DNA of 64,000 nt from positions 3,257 to 67,256 of the forward strand of contig JBAYSY010000010.1 in NCBI GenBank assembly GCA_041675885.1, read 5' to 3'. Under the pieces are notes generated by a model, which worked only from the letters and a program-made list of their open reading frames with translations, was not told where the DNA came from and did no database searches. Of this stretch, positions 27,671 through 36,399 are shown piece after piece. Position 1 is the stretch's first letter; each line of letters starts with the position of its first letter. This stretch comes from JBAYSY01 sp041675885 (GTDB lineage Bacteria; Pseudomonadota; Alphaproteobacteria; Rhodobacterales; Rhodobacteraceae). The position numbers were made by a program, and so were the translations under genes.

Positions 27671-28480
27671 ATGCCGCCCGCCACGCTGCGGTTTTCCGCG
27701 AACCTCGGCCTGTTGTTCACCGGCCTGCCGCTGCCCGATGCGATCCGGGCGGCGGCGCGGGCCGGGTTCGACGCGGTGGAGTGTCATTTCCCCCGGGACA
27801 TCCCGACCGGAGAGGTGCGCCGGGCGCTGGACGAGACCGGCCTTCCCATGCTGTCGCTGAACACAAGCCCCGGCGACCGGGCGGCGGGGGAGTTCGGCCT
27901 TGCCGCGCTTCCGGGCCGCGAGGCCGAGGCCCGCGCGGCGATTGCCGGGGCGGTGGATTACGCGGCGGGGATCGGTTGCCCCATGGTGCATGTGATGCCG
28001 GGGATCGCCTCGGGGCCGCAGGCGGATCGGGCGTTCCGCGCCAACCTCGCCCATGCCTGCGATCTGGCCGCGCCGCATGAGATCACCGTGCTGATCGAGC
28101 CGATCAACCCGGTGGATGTGCCGGGCTATCACCTTGCCAGTCTGGACCATGCCGCCGGGCTGTTGCGGCGGCTCGACCGGCCCAACCTGCGGATCATGTT
28201 CGACTGCTACCACATCGCCCGTATATCCGGCGGTTCGGGGGCCGACGTTCTGGCCCTTTTCACCGCGCACCGGCCCGATATCGGTCATGTCCAGTTCGCC
28301 GCCGTGCCCGACCGGGGGGAGCCCGACCGGGGCGGATTGCGCTACGACCGGCTGCTTCCCGCCATGGCCGCGCTGGGCTGGACAGGCGCCTTCGGGGCGG
28401 AATACCATCCGCGCGGCGGCGACACGCTTGCGGGGCTTGACTGGCTGGCCGCCCTGCGCGCGGCGATGACGCGGAAGTGA
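27671..28480 (+). CDS. hyi: Hydroxypyruvate isomerase family protein
   Basis: A 269-residue TIM-barrel enzyme of the xylose-isomerase-like superfamily. RFSANLGLLFTGLPLPDAI, IEPINPVDVPGYHL, MFDCYHIAR and GAEYHPRG are phrases of Hyi/OtnI. It interconverts hydroxypyruvate and tartronate semialdehyde, or a related 2-oxo sugar acid. It follows the CASDH gene after 9 bases, but a metabolic link to polyamines is not evident. Confidence 0.87.
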   Translation: MPPATLRFSANLGLLFTGLPLPDAIRAAARAGFDAVECHFPRDIPTGEVRRALDETGLPMLSLNTSPGDRAAGEFGLAALPGREAEARAAIAGAVDYAAGIGCPMVHVMPGIASGPQADRAFRANLAHACDLAAPHEITVLIEPINPVDVPGYHLASLDHAAGLLRRLDRPNLRIMFDCYHIARISGGSGADVLALFTAHRPDIGHVQFAAVPDRGEPDRGGLRYDRLLPAMAALGWTGAFGAEYHPRGGDTLAGLDWLAALRAAMTRK

Positions 28481-28482
28481 TT

Positions 28483-28520
28483 GTATCGGCGGTTTTTCAC
28501 GTATCGGCGGGCCGCTTCAC
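28483..28520 (+). repeat. Tandem direct repeat upstream of tamA
   Basis: GTATCGGCGG occurs at 28483-28492 and 28501-28510, each followed by a TTCAC, giving an 18-20-bp tandem repeat in the spacer before tamA. It could be a binding site for a direct-repeat regulator. Confidence 0.4.
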
Positions 28521-28540
28521 ATTGCCGGGGGGAACGTGCC

Positions 28541-30370
28541 ATGCCAAGGTTTGATACCGCTGTCCGCCCCGGAAGATCCGCCATGACCTGCCGCGCGAAG
28601 CTTGTTGTCGCCCTTTTCCTCGGCACGTTTGCCGCGCCTGCGGCGGTTGCGCTGGACCGGGCCGAACTCCTTGCCCCCAATGCCTCCGACCGGCTGCGCG
28701 ACTCGCTGCGGGGCGCGTCGCTGGTGCTGGAGGCCCAGCGTGAGGGCAGGACCGAGGCGCAGGATGTCTTTGCCGCCGCGCAGGCCGATTACGGCCGCCT
28801 GCTGGGCGCGCTCTATGCCGCCGGGCATTACTCGGGCGTGATCTCGATCCGGATCGACGGGCGCGAGGCGGGGGATATCGCGCCCCTGAACGCCCCGGGC
28901 CGGATCCGCGAAGTGGTGCTGACGGTTGACCCGGGCCCCCCCTTCGCATTTGGCGAAGCGCGGATTGCACCGCTTGCGCCCGGCACCGAACTGCCTGCGG
29001 GCTTTGCCGCCGGCGAACCCGCGGTCAGCGGCGTGATCGGGTCCGGCGTCGAGGCCGCCACCACCGGCTGGCGCGAGGCGGGCCACCCCAAGGCGCAGGT
29101 GCGCGATCAGGCGATCATCGCCGACCACCGCGCGGCGCGGCTGGATGCGCGGATCGCGATGGCCCCCGGGCGGCAGGCGCGGCTTGGGCAACTGACCTTC
29201 ATCGGGCAGGAGCGGATGCGGCCCGAGCGCCTTCATGCCATCGCCGGGTTCCCCACGGGCGAGGTGTTCACCCCCGAACACCTGCGCCGCAGCGCCGACC
29301 GGCTGCGCCGCACCGGCGCCTTCCGCGCCATCACCATGACCGAGGCCGAGGAGATCGCGCCCGACGGCACGCTGGATGTCGCCGCCGCGGTGATCGAGGA
29401 GACCCCGCGCCGCATCGGTTTCGGCGCGGAACTGGCAAGCTTCGACGGGCTGACGCTGACCGGCTACTGGATGCACCGCAATCTTCTGGGGGGCGCGGAA
29501 CAACTGCGGTTCGATGCCCGTATCGCCCAGATCGGCGCAAGGCGCAGCGGCACCGACTACAGTCTGGGCGTGAGTTTCGAGCGCCCCGCCACCTTCACCC
29601 CCGACACCACACTGGGCCTGTCGGCCGGGATCGCCCGGCTGGACGAAGAAGACCACGTGACCCGCACCGTCGCGGCGGGGGCGCGGCTGACGCATATCTT
29701 TTCCGACCGGCTGACGGCGCGGGGGGGGCTGGAATACCGGTTCTCGCGGGTCGACGACAGTCTCGGCAGTTTTACCTATCGCACCCTGTCGCTGCCGCTG
29801 GGCCTTACATGGGATGCGCGCGACAACCAGTTCGACGCGCGTTCGGGCACCTATCTGGATGCCGAGATCGCGCCCTTCGCCGCGCTGGGCGGTTCCGGCA
29901 ACGGCGCGCGGCTGGTGCTGGACGGCCGGGCCTACCGCGCAATGGGCGACCGGATCGTGCTGGCCGGACGGGTGCAGGCCGGGGCGGTGTTCGGCCCCGA
30001 CATACTGGACGCGCCGCGCGACGACCTGTTCTATTCGGGCGGTGGCGGCACGGTGCGCGGCCAGCCCTATCAGTCGCTTGGGGTCGATCTGCCCGGCACC
30101 AGCCAGCGTACCGGCGGCAACCGCTTTGTCGCCGCCTCGGCCGAGGTCCGCGCCCGGATCACCGACAAGATCGGGCTGGTGGGGTTTTACGATATCGGCC
30201 GGGTCGGCGCCTCGGGCATCGGCGGCAGCAGCGCGACCCATGCGGGCGCCGGGCTGGGGCTGCGCTATGCCACCGGGATCGGGCCGATCCGGCTTGACGT
30301 GGCCGGGCCGGTCAGCGGCGATACCGGCAACGGCGTTCATCTTTACATCGGTATAGGGCAGGCATTCTGA
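28541..30370 (+). CDS. tamA: Outer-membrane translocation and assembly module TamA
   Basis: About 609 residues, Omp85 superfamily. A signal peptide around VVALFLGTFAAPAAVA, POTRA repeats (about 60-290), then a 16-strand barrel with the Omp85 motif VRGQPYQSLG and a C-terminal Phe (IGIGQAF). ATG 28541 has a GGGGGGAA sequence; ATG 28583 would give a shorter, more classical signal peptide and is equally possible. Overlaps tamB by one base (TGATG). Confidence 0.92.
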   Translation: MPRFDTAVRPGRSAMTCRAKLVVALFLGTFAAPAAVALDRAELLAPNASDRLRDSLRGASLVLEAQREGRTEAQDVFAAAQADYGRLLGALYAAGHYSGVISIRIDGREAGDIAPLNAPGRIREVVLTVDPGPPFAFGEARIAPLAPGTELPAGFAAGEPAVSGVIGSGVEAATTGWREAGHPKAQVRDQAIIADHRAARLDARIAMAPGRQARLGQLTFIGQERMRPERLHAIAGFPTGEVFTPEHLRRSADRLRRTGAFRAITMTEAEEIAPDGTLDVAAAVIEETPRRIGFGAELASFDGLTLTGYWMHRNLLGGAEQLRFDARIAQIGARRSGTDYSLGVSFERPATFTPDTTLGLSAGIARLDEEDHVTRTVAAGARLTHIFSDRLTARGGLEYRFSRVDDSLGSFTYRTLSLPLGLTWDARDNQFDARSGTYLDAEIAPFAALGGSGNGARLVLDGRAYRAMGDRIVLAGRVQAGAVFGPDILDAPRDDLFYSGGGGTVRGQPYQSLGVDLPGTSQRTGGNRFVAASAEVRARITDKIGLVGFYDIGRVGASGIGGSSATHAGAGLGLRYATGIGPIRLDVAGPVSGDTGNGVHLYIGIGQAF

Positions 30371-33300
30371 TGCGGCGGGCGGCTCTCATCGCGGCGGTGG
30401 CCTTTCTGCCCCTTCCGCTTGCGGCGCAGGACGACAGCACCTTCCTGTCGCGGATGATCGAGGACAGCCTGTCGGATGCCGGGCGCGAGGTGCGGGTGAT
30501 CGGTTTCGAAGGCGCGCTGTCGTCGCGTGCCCGGGTGGCCGAGATCACCATCGCCGATGCTGACGGGATCTGGCTGTCGCTGCGGGGGGTGGAGCTGGAC
30601 TGGCGCCGCGCGGCCCTGCTGTCGCGCCGGATCGAGGTCAACAGCCTTACCGCCGCCGAGATCGACCTGCCCCGGCTGCCGGTCGGCGAACCGGGCGCCC
30701 CCAGCCCCGAGGCGCAGGTGTTCAGCCTGCCGGAACTGCCGGTCTCGGTGCAGATCGGCACGATCGAGGCCGCGCGGGTCACGCTGGGCGCCCCGGTTCT
30801 GGGGGTCGAAGCGGTGGTGCGGCTGGAAGGTGCCGCCGACCTTGCCGGGGGCGAGGGCCACGCCCGGCTCGCGGTGGAACGCATCGACGGGATGGAAGGG
30901 CAGGTCGCCTTCGAGGGCGCGTTTTCCAACATCACCCGCGTTCTTGCGCTTGACCTCGGGCTGGTCGAGGCCCCGGGCGGCATCGCTTCGGGGCTGATCG
31001 GCCTGCCGGGCGAGCCCGCGCTGGATCTTGCCATCAGCGGCGAGGGGCCGGTCAGCGACTTCGCCGCCGATATCCGCCTTGCCTCGGACGGGCAGGAGCG
31101 GCTGACCGGGCGGGTGGGCCTCAACGCCGACCGTGATGCGGAAGGCGAGGTGACCGGGCATTTCTTCGCCGCCGACCTGTCGGGCGACGTGGCGCCGCTG
31201 TTCATGCCCGAATACCGCGACTTCTTCGGCGACGACCTGTCGTTGCGCGCGGCCGGGCGGCGTAGCGCGAACGGGGCGCTCAACCTGACCGAATTGCGGC
31301 TGGCGGCGGAACGTATCCTGCTGGAAGGCCGGGCGATCATCGCCTCGGACGGGCTGCCGTTCAGCTTCGATCTGGCGCTGGATATCGCCGCGCGGGACGG
31401 CGAGCCGGTGCTGCTGCCGCTGCCCGGCGATCCCTTGCGGGTCGATGGGGCGCGGCTGCGGCTCGACTATCACGGCACGCGGGATGAGGGCTGGCGGCTT
31501 GACGGCCAGCTTGCCGGGTTCGACCGTCCCGACCTGCGGATCGAGACGCTGAGCCTGTCGGGTTCGGGCCGGATCGGCCGCGCGGGCGGCCGGGTGGTGG
31601 GCGGCGCGCTTGATTTCGCCGCCGGCGGGATCGCCCCCGCCGACCCGGCGCTGGCCGAGGCGCTGGGGCCCGAAGTGCGCGGTGCGGCGCGGTTTTCATG
31701 GCGCGGGGGCGAGCGGCTGCGGCTGCCGCAACTGACCGTCGAGGGCCAGGGCTACCGGGCCGAGGTCCGGGCGCGGCTCACCGACCTTTCCGATGCGCTG
31801 CACATCGCCGCCGAGGCCGGGGCCGAGGTCGATGACTTCGCCCGCTTCTCGGCGCTGGCCGGGCGGCCGCTGGGCGGTTCCGGCCGGATCGACTGGAACG
31901 GCACGGTGGAACCGCTGAGCGGCGCCTTCGACGGCGAGCTGTCGGTCGCCGGGCAGGGCATCGCGGTGGATATCGCCGAACTCGACGCATTGCTGAGCGG
32001 CGAAAGCCGGATCGACCTGTCCGCCGCCCGCACCGGAGAGGGGACCGAGATCCGCGCCCTCGACATCAGCGCCGCCACGCTGTCCGCCACCGCCCGCGGC
32101 TGGCTGCGCAGCGAGGCAAGCGACCTGACCGCGCGGCTCGATTTCTCCGACCTTTCCGTGCTGGGGGCGGGTTACGGCGGCGCGCTGGCCGCCGATGCCA
32201 CGCTGGTGCAGGAGGGCGGGATCGACCGGGTTACGCTCACCTCGACCGGGCAGGATCTGCGCGCGGGGCAGGAACAGGCCGACAATCTCTTGCGCGGCTT
32301 GATGCGGCTCGACCTCCGGGCCGAGCGCGCGGGGGATCTCGTGCGGATCGAGGATCTCCGGCTTGCCGGGGCGTCGCTGAGCGCGCGGGCCAGCGGCGAG
32401 ATGCGGGGCGAGACCCGCAACCTGACCGCCACCGCCAACCTGCCCGACCTTGCCGCGATGGGCCGGCCCTATGGCGGCGCACTGACCGCCACGCTCGACT
32501 ATGCTGCCGCCTCCGGGCGCGAGACGGTGACCCTGAACGCCGAGGGCCGTGACCTTTCGGTCGGGCAGGCGCAGGCCGACCGGCTGATGCGCGGGGCCTC
32601 GGTGCTTTCGCTCACCGGCCACCGCGAAGGCGGCGTGATGCAGGTCGAGGGGTTCCGCTTCGACAACCCGCAGATGACTGCCCGGGCCGATGCGCAGATC
32701 GCGGGCAGCGCGCGGCATGTGGATGTGGAGGCGCGGCTGGCCACCCTCGCGCTGTTCGTGCCGGAGATTCCGGGGCCGGTCACGCTGACCGGGCGGATCG
32801 ACGACACCGGCGCGGGCTATGTGCTCGACCTGACCAGCGAGGGGCCGGGCGGTATTGGCGCGACGACGCAGGGCCGGATCGCGCCCGACCTTTCCAGCGC
32901 GAACCTGCGGCTGAACGGCCGGTCCGAGGCGGCGCTGGCCAATGCCTTTACCGGGCCGGTGTCGGTGCAGGGGCCGGTAAGTTTCGACCTGGTGCTGGAC
33001 GGGCCGCTTGCGCTGTCGTCGGTCAGCGGCCGGGTCAACCTCAGCGATGCGCGGCTGGCGCTGCTTGATCCGGCGATGGCGTTTCGCGGGCTGAACGTCA
33101 CCGCCGATCTGGCGGGGGGCCGGGTGCAGATCGCGGCGCGGGCCACGGCAGAGACCGGCGGCACGGTGCAGGTCAACGGCCCGGTCGGGCTGACGGCGCC
33201 GTTTCCCGCCGAACTCACGGTCGATCTCGACCGGCTGGTGCTGCGCGACCCCAGCCTTTATTCCACCAGCGCACAGGGCCAGATCCGCGTCACCGGCCCG

Positions 33301-34191
33301 TTGACGGGCGGCGGCGCCATCGCCGGGCGTATCCTGCTGCCCGAGACCGAAATCCAGGTGCCCTCGACCGGGCTTGGCGGGTTCGGCTCGATGCCCGATC
33401 TGCGCCATGTGAACGAACCGGCGGCGGTGCGCGCCACCCGCGCCCGGGCCGGGTTGCTGGAACAGGCCGCAGGTGGCACCGGCGGCCCTTCGCGGCCCTT
33501 CGCGCTTGACCTTGCGGTGGATGCGCCGAACCGGATCTTTGTGCGGGGCCGGGGGCTGGATGCGGAACTGGGCGGCGCGATCCACCTTGGCGGCACGACC
33601 GCCGATATCCTGCCCACCGGCGGGTTCGAACTGTTGCGCGGCAGGCTCGACCTGCTTGGCCAGCGGTTCACGCTGAGCGAGGGGCGGCTGACGATGGAGG
33701 GGCGGTTCATCCCCTATGTCCGGCTGGCCGCCACTACCCGCGCCGACAGCGTGGAAGCCACGGTGCTGATCGACGGCCCGGCGACCGAACCGACGATCAG
33801 TTTCCTGTCTTCGCCGGAAATGCCCGAGGAAGAGGTGGTGGCGCGGCTGCTGTTCGGGCGCGGTCTTACCGGCCTGTCGCCCTTGCAGGCGGCGCAGCTT
33901 GCCTCGGCGGTGGCGACGCTGACGGGGCGCGGCGGCGGCGGGGTGGTGGACCGGATGCGGCGGTCGGTCGGGCTGGACGATCTCGACTTCACCACCGGCG
34001 AGGATGGCGCGGCGGCGGTCCGGGCGGGGCGTTATCTTTCCAGCAACCTCTATGCCGATGTGGTGATCGGCACCGACGGCACCAGCGAGGTCAACCTGAA
34101 CCTCGACGTGACCAATTCCCTCACCGTGCGGGGGCGGGCGGGCAGCGACGGCACGACCGGGATCGGCCTCTATTTCGAACGGGATTACTGA
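30370..34191 (+). CDS. tamB: Translocation and assembly module inner-membrane component TamB
   Basis: A 1273-residue AsmA-like/DUF490 protein bridging the periplasm from an N-terminal signal anchor (RRAALIAAVAFLPLPLAA) to TamA, through a long beta-taco groove thought to carry lipid. Many repeating 20-30-residue hydrophobic/polar beta units are visible. The conserved C-terminal DUF490 domain includes LLFGRGLTGLSPLQAAQLA and ends GIGLYFERDY. Length is normal. Confidence 0.95.
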   Translation: MRRAALIAAVAFLPLPLAAQDDSTFLSRMIEDSLSDAGREVRVIGFEGALSSRARVAEITIADADGIWLSLRGVELDWRRAALLSRRIEVNSLTAAEIDLPRLPVGEPGAPSPEAQVFSLPELPVSVQIGTIEAARVTLGAPVLGVEAVVRLEGAADLAGGEGHARLAVERIDGMEGQVAFEGAFSNITRVLALDLGLVEAPGGIASGLIGLPGEPALDLAISGEGPVSDFAADIRLASDGQERLTGRVGLNADRDAEGEVTGHFFAADLSGDVAPLFMPEYRDFFGDDLSLRAAGRRSANGALNLTELRLAAERILLEGRAIIASDGLPFSFDLALDIAARDGEPVLLPLPGDPLRVDGARLRLDYHGTRDEGWRLDGQLAGFDRPDLRIETLSLSGSGRIGRAGGRVVGGALDFAAGGIAPADPALAEALGPEVRGAARFSWRGGERLRLPQLTVEGQGYRAEVRARLTDLSDALHIAAEAGAEVDDFARFSALAGRPLGGSGRIDWNGTVEPLSGAFDGELSVAGQGIAVDIAELDALLSGESRIDLSAARTGEGTEIRALDISAATLSATARGWLRSEASDLTARLDFSDLSVLGAGYGGALAADATLVQEGGIDRVTLTSTGQDLRAGQEQADNLLRGLMRLDLRAERAGDLVRIEDLRLAGASLSARASGEMRGETRNLTATANLPDLAAMGRPYGGALTATLDYAAASGRETVTLNAEGRDLSVGQAQADRLMRGASVLSLTGHREGGVMQVEGFRFDNPQMTARADAQIAGSARHVDVEARLATLALFVPEIPGPVTLTGRIDDTGAGYVLDLTSEGPGGIGATTQGRIAPDLSSANLRLNGRSEAALANAFTGPVSVQGPVSFDLVLDGPLALSSVSGRVNLSDARLALLDPAMAFRGLNVTADLAGGRVQIAARATAETGGTVQVNGPVGLTAPFPAELTVDLDRLVLRDPSLYSTSAQGQIRVTGPLTGGGAIAGRILLPETEIQVPSTGLGGFGSMPDLRHVNEPAAVRATRARAGLLEQAAGGTGGPSRPFALDLAVDAPNRIFVRGRGLDAELGGAIHLGGTTADILPTGGFELLRGRLDLLGQRFTLSEGRLTMEGRFIPYVRLAATTRADSVEATVLIDGPATEPTISFLSSPEMPEEEVVARLLFGRGLTGLSPLQAAQLASAVATLTGRGGGGVVDRMRRSVGLDDLDFTTGEDGAAAVRAGRYLSSNLYADVVIGTDGTSEVNLNLDVTNSLTVRGRAGSDGTTGIGLYFERDY

Positions 34192-34225
34192 GGCGTGTTG
34201 ACAGGGTTGTCCGAGCGCCCCTTTT

Positions 34226-34396
34226 GCCCGGAATCAAGGCGCTTCAGCGCCGCCGGGCAAGCGGCCGACCGCCCGCACGGGCGGCCGCTCCTGCAACGTT
34301 TCGACATGCACAGACGTCAGGGTATTCGGCACCATAAACTGCCAGACCACAGGCGTTGCAGCGGCCCCCCGCGGTCGGCCGCTTGCCCTCTGTTGC
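34226..34396 (-). repeat. Dispersed palindromic repeat family 1, long copy B
   Basis: A 171-bp element between the tamB and brkB-type stops. On the minus strand it begins about GCAACAGAGGGCAAGCGGCC and ends CGCCTTGATTCCGGGC. About 95 bp (34255-34350) match copy A (17296-17390) with about 8 changes. Confidence 0.75.
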
Positions 34397-34466
34397 AATG
34401 GATCGGCCTCGGGCAGATATGCCGACCAAAACACGCGAGGCCGACACCGCCATTATTGATGCCGTC

Positions 34467-35303
34467 CTACGGAACCGCCCGCCGGTCCTCGATCACCGCG
34501 TTTACCGCCGCGCCCAGAAGGATCGCATAGGCACTGAGGTAGAACCACATCAGCAGTGCGACCAGCGCACCGATGGAGCCGTAGATACGGTTGTAATTGC
34601 CGAAGTTGGCCAGATAGACCGAGAAAGCCTCGGACCCGGCAAGCCACAGGACCACCGCCACCAGCAGCCCCGGCGTGAACCAGCGCGGGCGCCGGGCGCC
34701 GCGCTGGTTCGGCCCGTAGCGGTAGAACAGCCCGATGCCGAAGACCGTCACCACCGGCGCGATCGACCAGCGCACCAGCGTGACCAGCGTCTCTCCCAGC
34801 GGGCCGAGCGGCGCGAAGGCCAGCACCAGCGGCAGCACGATGGTCGCCGCCATGGCCACGATCGCCATGCCGATCAGCGCCAGCGTCAGCAGCAGCGCAA
34901 CCACCTGATGGCCGATGCCGGTGCGGTTCTCGGCGCCGAAGGTGGCGTTGACGCCCTGCACCAGCGCCCCCACCCCGGTGCGGGTGGACCACAGTGCCGC
35001 GCCGATGGAAATCGCGGTGGCCCAGCCGAACTGGCTGACATTGGCCGAGATCAGCGCGCCGATCTGATTCTCGACGATGGCATAGGCTTCGTGCGGAAGG
35101 AAATCGGCGGCGGCGGAGAGGTGTTCCGACACGATGGCCGGATCGGCGAAAAAGCCCCAGACCGCGACCACCGCGGCGGCGGCGGGAAACAGCGCCAGCA
35201 TCAGGAAGAATGCCACCCCGGCGGCGATCAGTCCGATATGCCGGTCGCCGGTCAGGTCGAGCAGGTCGGAAAGAAAATCCCAGGCCCCGAGAATATGCTT
35301 CAC
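34467..35303 (-). CDS. YihY/BrkB family inner-membrane protein
   Basis: A 278-residue protein with about six transmembrane helices. It has the family features GLIAAGVAFFLMLALFPA, SVYLANFGNYNRIYGSIGALVALLMWFYL and a C-terminal LGAAVNAVIED. Formerly linked to ribonuclease BN in error; function unknown. GTG start. Convergent with tamB across the repeat. Confidence 0.92.
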   Translation of the reverse strand: MKHILGAWDFLSDLLDLTGDRHIGLIAAGVAFFLMLALFPAAAAVVAVWGFFADPAIVSEHLSAAADFLPHEAYAIVENQIGALISANVSQFGWATAISIGAALWSTRTGVGALVQGVNATFGAENRTGIGHQVVALLLTLALIGMAIVAMAATIVLPLVLAFAPLGPLGETLVTLVRWSIAPVVTVFGIGLFYRYGPNQRGARRPRWFTPGLLVAVVLWLAGSEAFSVYLANFGNYNRIYGSIGALVALLMWFYLSAYAILLGAAVNAVIEDRRAVP

Positions 35304-35333
35304 GCCACCCCTCCGGGGTCGTCACCGTGCCGT

Positions 35334-35367
35334 CAAAATGGAGAAAGGGCGGAAACCCCGCCCTTTC
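35334..35367 (-). terminator. Probable terminator after the YjbE-like gene
   Basis: A perfect 10-bp stem (GAAAGGGCGG/CCGCCCTTTC, 35343-35367) with loop of 5, followed leftward by TCCATTTTGAC, a weak T-tract. Confidence 0.6.
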
Positions 35368-35397
35368 CTGGAATTCCGGTGCGGACAACCGCCGTGA

Positions 35398-35646
35398 TCA
35401 CTGTGCCGCCGGAGCGACCTCGTCCTCGTGGTGCGAGTCGCTGCTGCCGCTGGACGCGACCGCCGCGACCAGTGCCAGACCGCCGACAACCGCCAGCGCG
35501 GTGCCGCCGTTGCCAAAGCTGCTCACCGGTGCGGGGATGATCACGATGGGCTCGGCCTCTTCTTCAATGACGACAGGGCCACCGGCGTAAGCGGCCGACG
35601 TTCCAGCCAGCGCGATAGCGGCAGCGAGGGCACAAAACTTTTTCAT
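35398..35646 (-). CDS. Small exported protein, YjbE/GfcA-like by size and context
   Basis: An 82-residue protein with signal peptide MKKFCALAAAIALAGTSAAYA, a short acidic stretch, a glycine/alanine hydrophobic segment (GTALAVVGGLALVAAVA) and a Ser/His/acidic tail. E. coli YjbE is likewise about 80 residues, exported and Ser/Gly/Thr rich, and sits with yjbF-yjbH. Resemblance is in size, composition and neighbours, not sequence, so the name is an inference. AGGAG lies 9 bases before the ATG. Confidence 0.65.
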   Translation of the reverse strand: MKKFCALAAAIALAGTSAAYAGGPVVIEEEAEPIVIIPAPVSSFGNGGTALAVVGGLALVAAVASSGSSDSHHEDEVAPAAQ

Positions 35647-35733
35647 GTCAGGTTACTCCTGTAGGTAGGTGCAATTTCGTATTGCCCGTTGGTAACATTG
35701 CAGGCGCCGCGAGAAAAGGGCGAATGCAGGTTG

Positions 35734-36399
35734 TCAGCCGGAAGGATCGGAAAGTTTCAAAAATCCCACAGTTTCGCCCGCCCATTGCCGCGACTGGCGT
35801 ATCCTTCCGCCGGAATCCAGCCAGAACCTGTTGGTAAAGCTTGCACTTTCGCCGGAACAATGTTCATCGACCACGCGCGTCGCATGGCTGCGCCCGACGA
35901 TGGCGATGGTTTCCGACCCCGCGGATTGCAACGTACAGGCGAAATCCTGCCGGTCGCTCCGGTCCAGATCGCCAAGAAACCAGAGGCTGCGGGCATGGCC
36001 GCCGCTGCCCGCGGCGATCCGTGCGGCCGGGGGCGCGGCGGCCGACATCAGGTCGCCCGCAAGCCCGCGGGTCGCCACCAGCATGCCGCTGTCCAGCGCA
36101 AGCGTCACCCCGTCGGCGGTGGAAAAGGTGCGCACCCCGCGGTTCGCGCCGATCTGCGCCAGCACCGCATTGCTGCGGATCCGCTCCATCTCGGCCACCA
36201 GCAGCGGCAGCGGGCTGGCCTGAACCTGCGCGCGGGTCAGTGCCACCGGCGGTGTCCGGTCCGGCACCGGATCGGGACGGCTGAACACCTCGGACGCCAC
36301 ATCGCGCAAAAGCGTGGTGTCGCGGGTCATCTCGGAACTGCCGCAGGCCGAGACCAGCAGCGCGATCGCAAGCGCGGGCAGGGACAGGACGGTTCTCAT
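35734..36399 (-). CDS. YjbF/GfcB-family lipoprotein
   Basis: A 221-residue lipoprotein: signal MRTVLSLPALAIALLVSA with lipobox SACG (Cys19). The family phrases GVRTFSTADGVTLALDSGMLVATRGLAGDLMS and the C-terminal RFWLDSGGRIRQSRQW are typical of YjbF/GfcB, part of exopolysaccharide or group-4 capsule export. Overlaps yjbH by 4 bases. Confidence 0.9.
   Translation of the reverse strand: MRTVLSLPALAIALLVSACGSSEMTRDTTLLRDVASEVFSRPDPVPDRTPPVALTRAQVQASPLPLLVAEMERIRSNAVLAQIGANRGVRTFSTADGVTLALDSGMLVATRGLAGDLMSAAAPPAARIAAGSGGHARSLWFLGDLDRSDRQDFACTLQSAGSETIAIVGRSHATRVVDEHCSGESASFTNRFWLDSGGRIRQSRQWAGETVGFLKLSDPSG

Noticed and set aside
26348..28408. A leftward open frame of 686 codons opposite the CASDH and hyi genes
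   Set aside because: Same reason: antisense to recognised enzymes, low-complexity composition.
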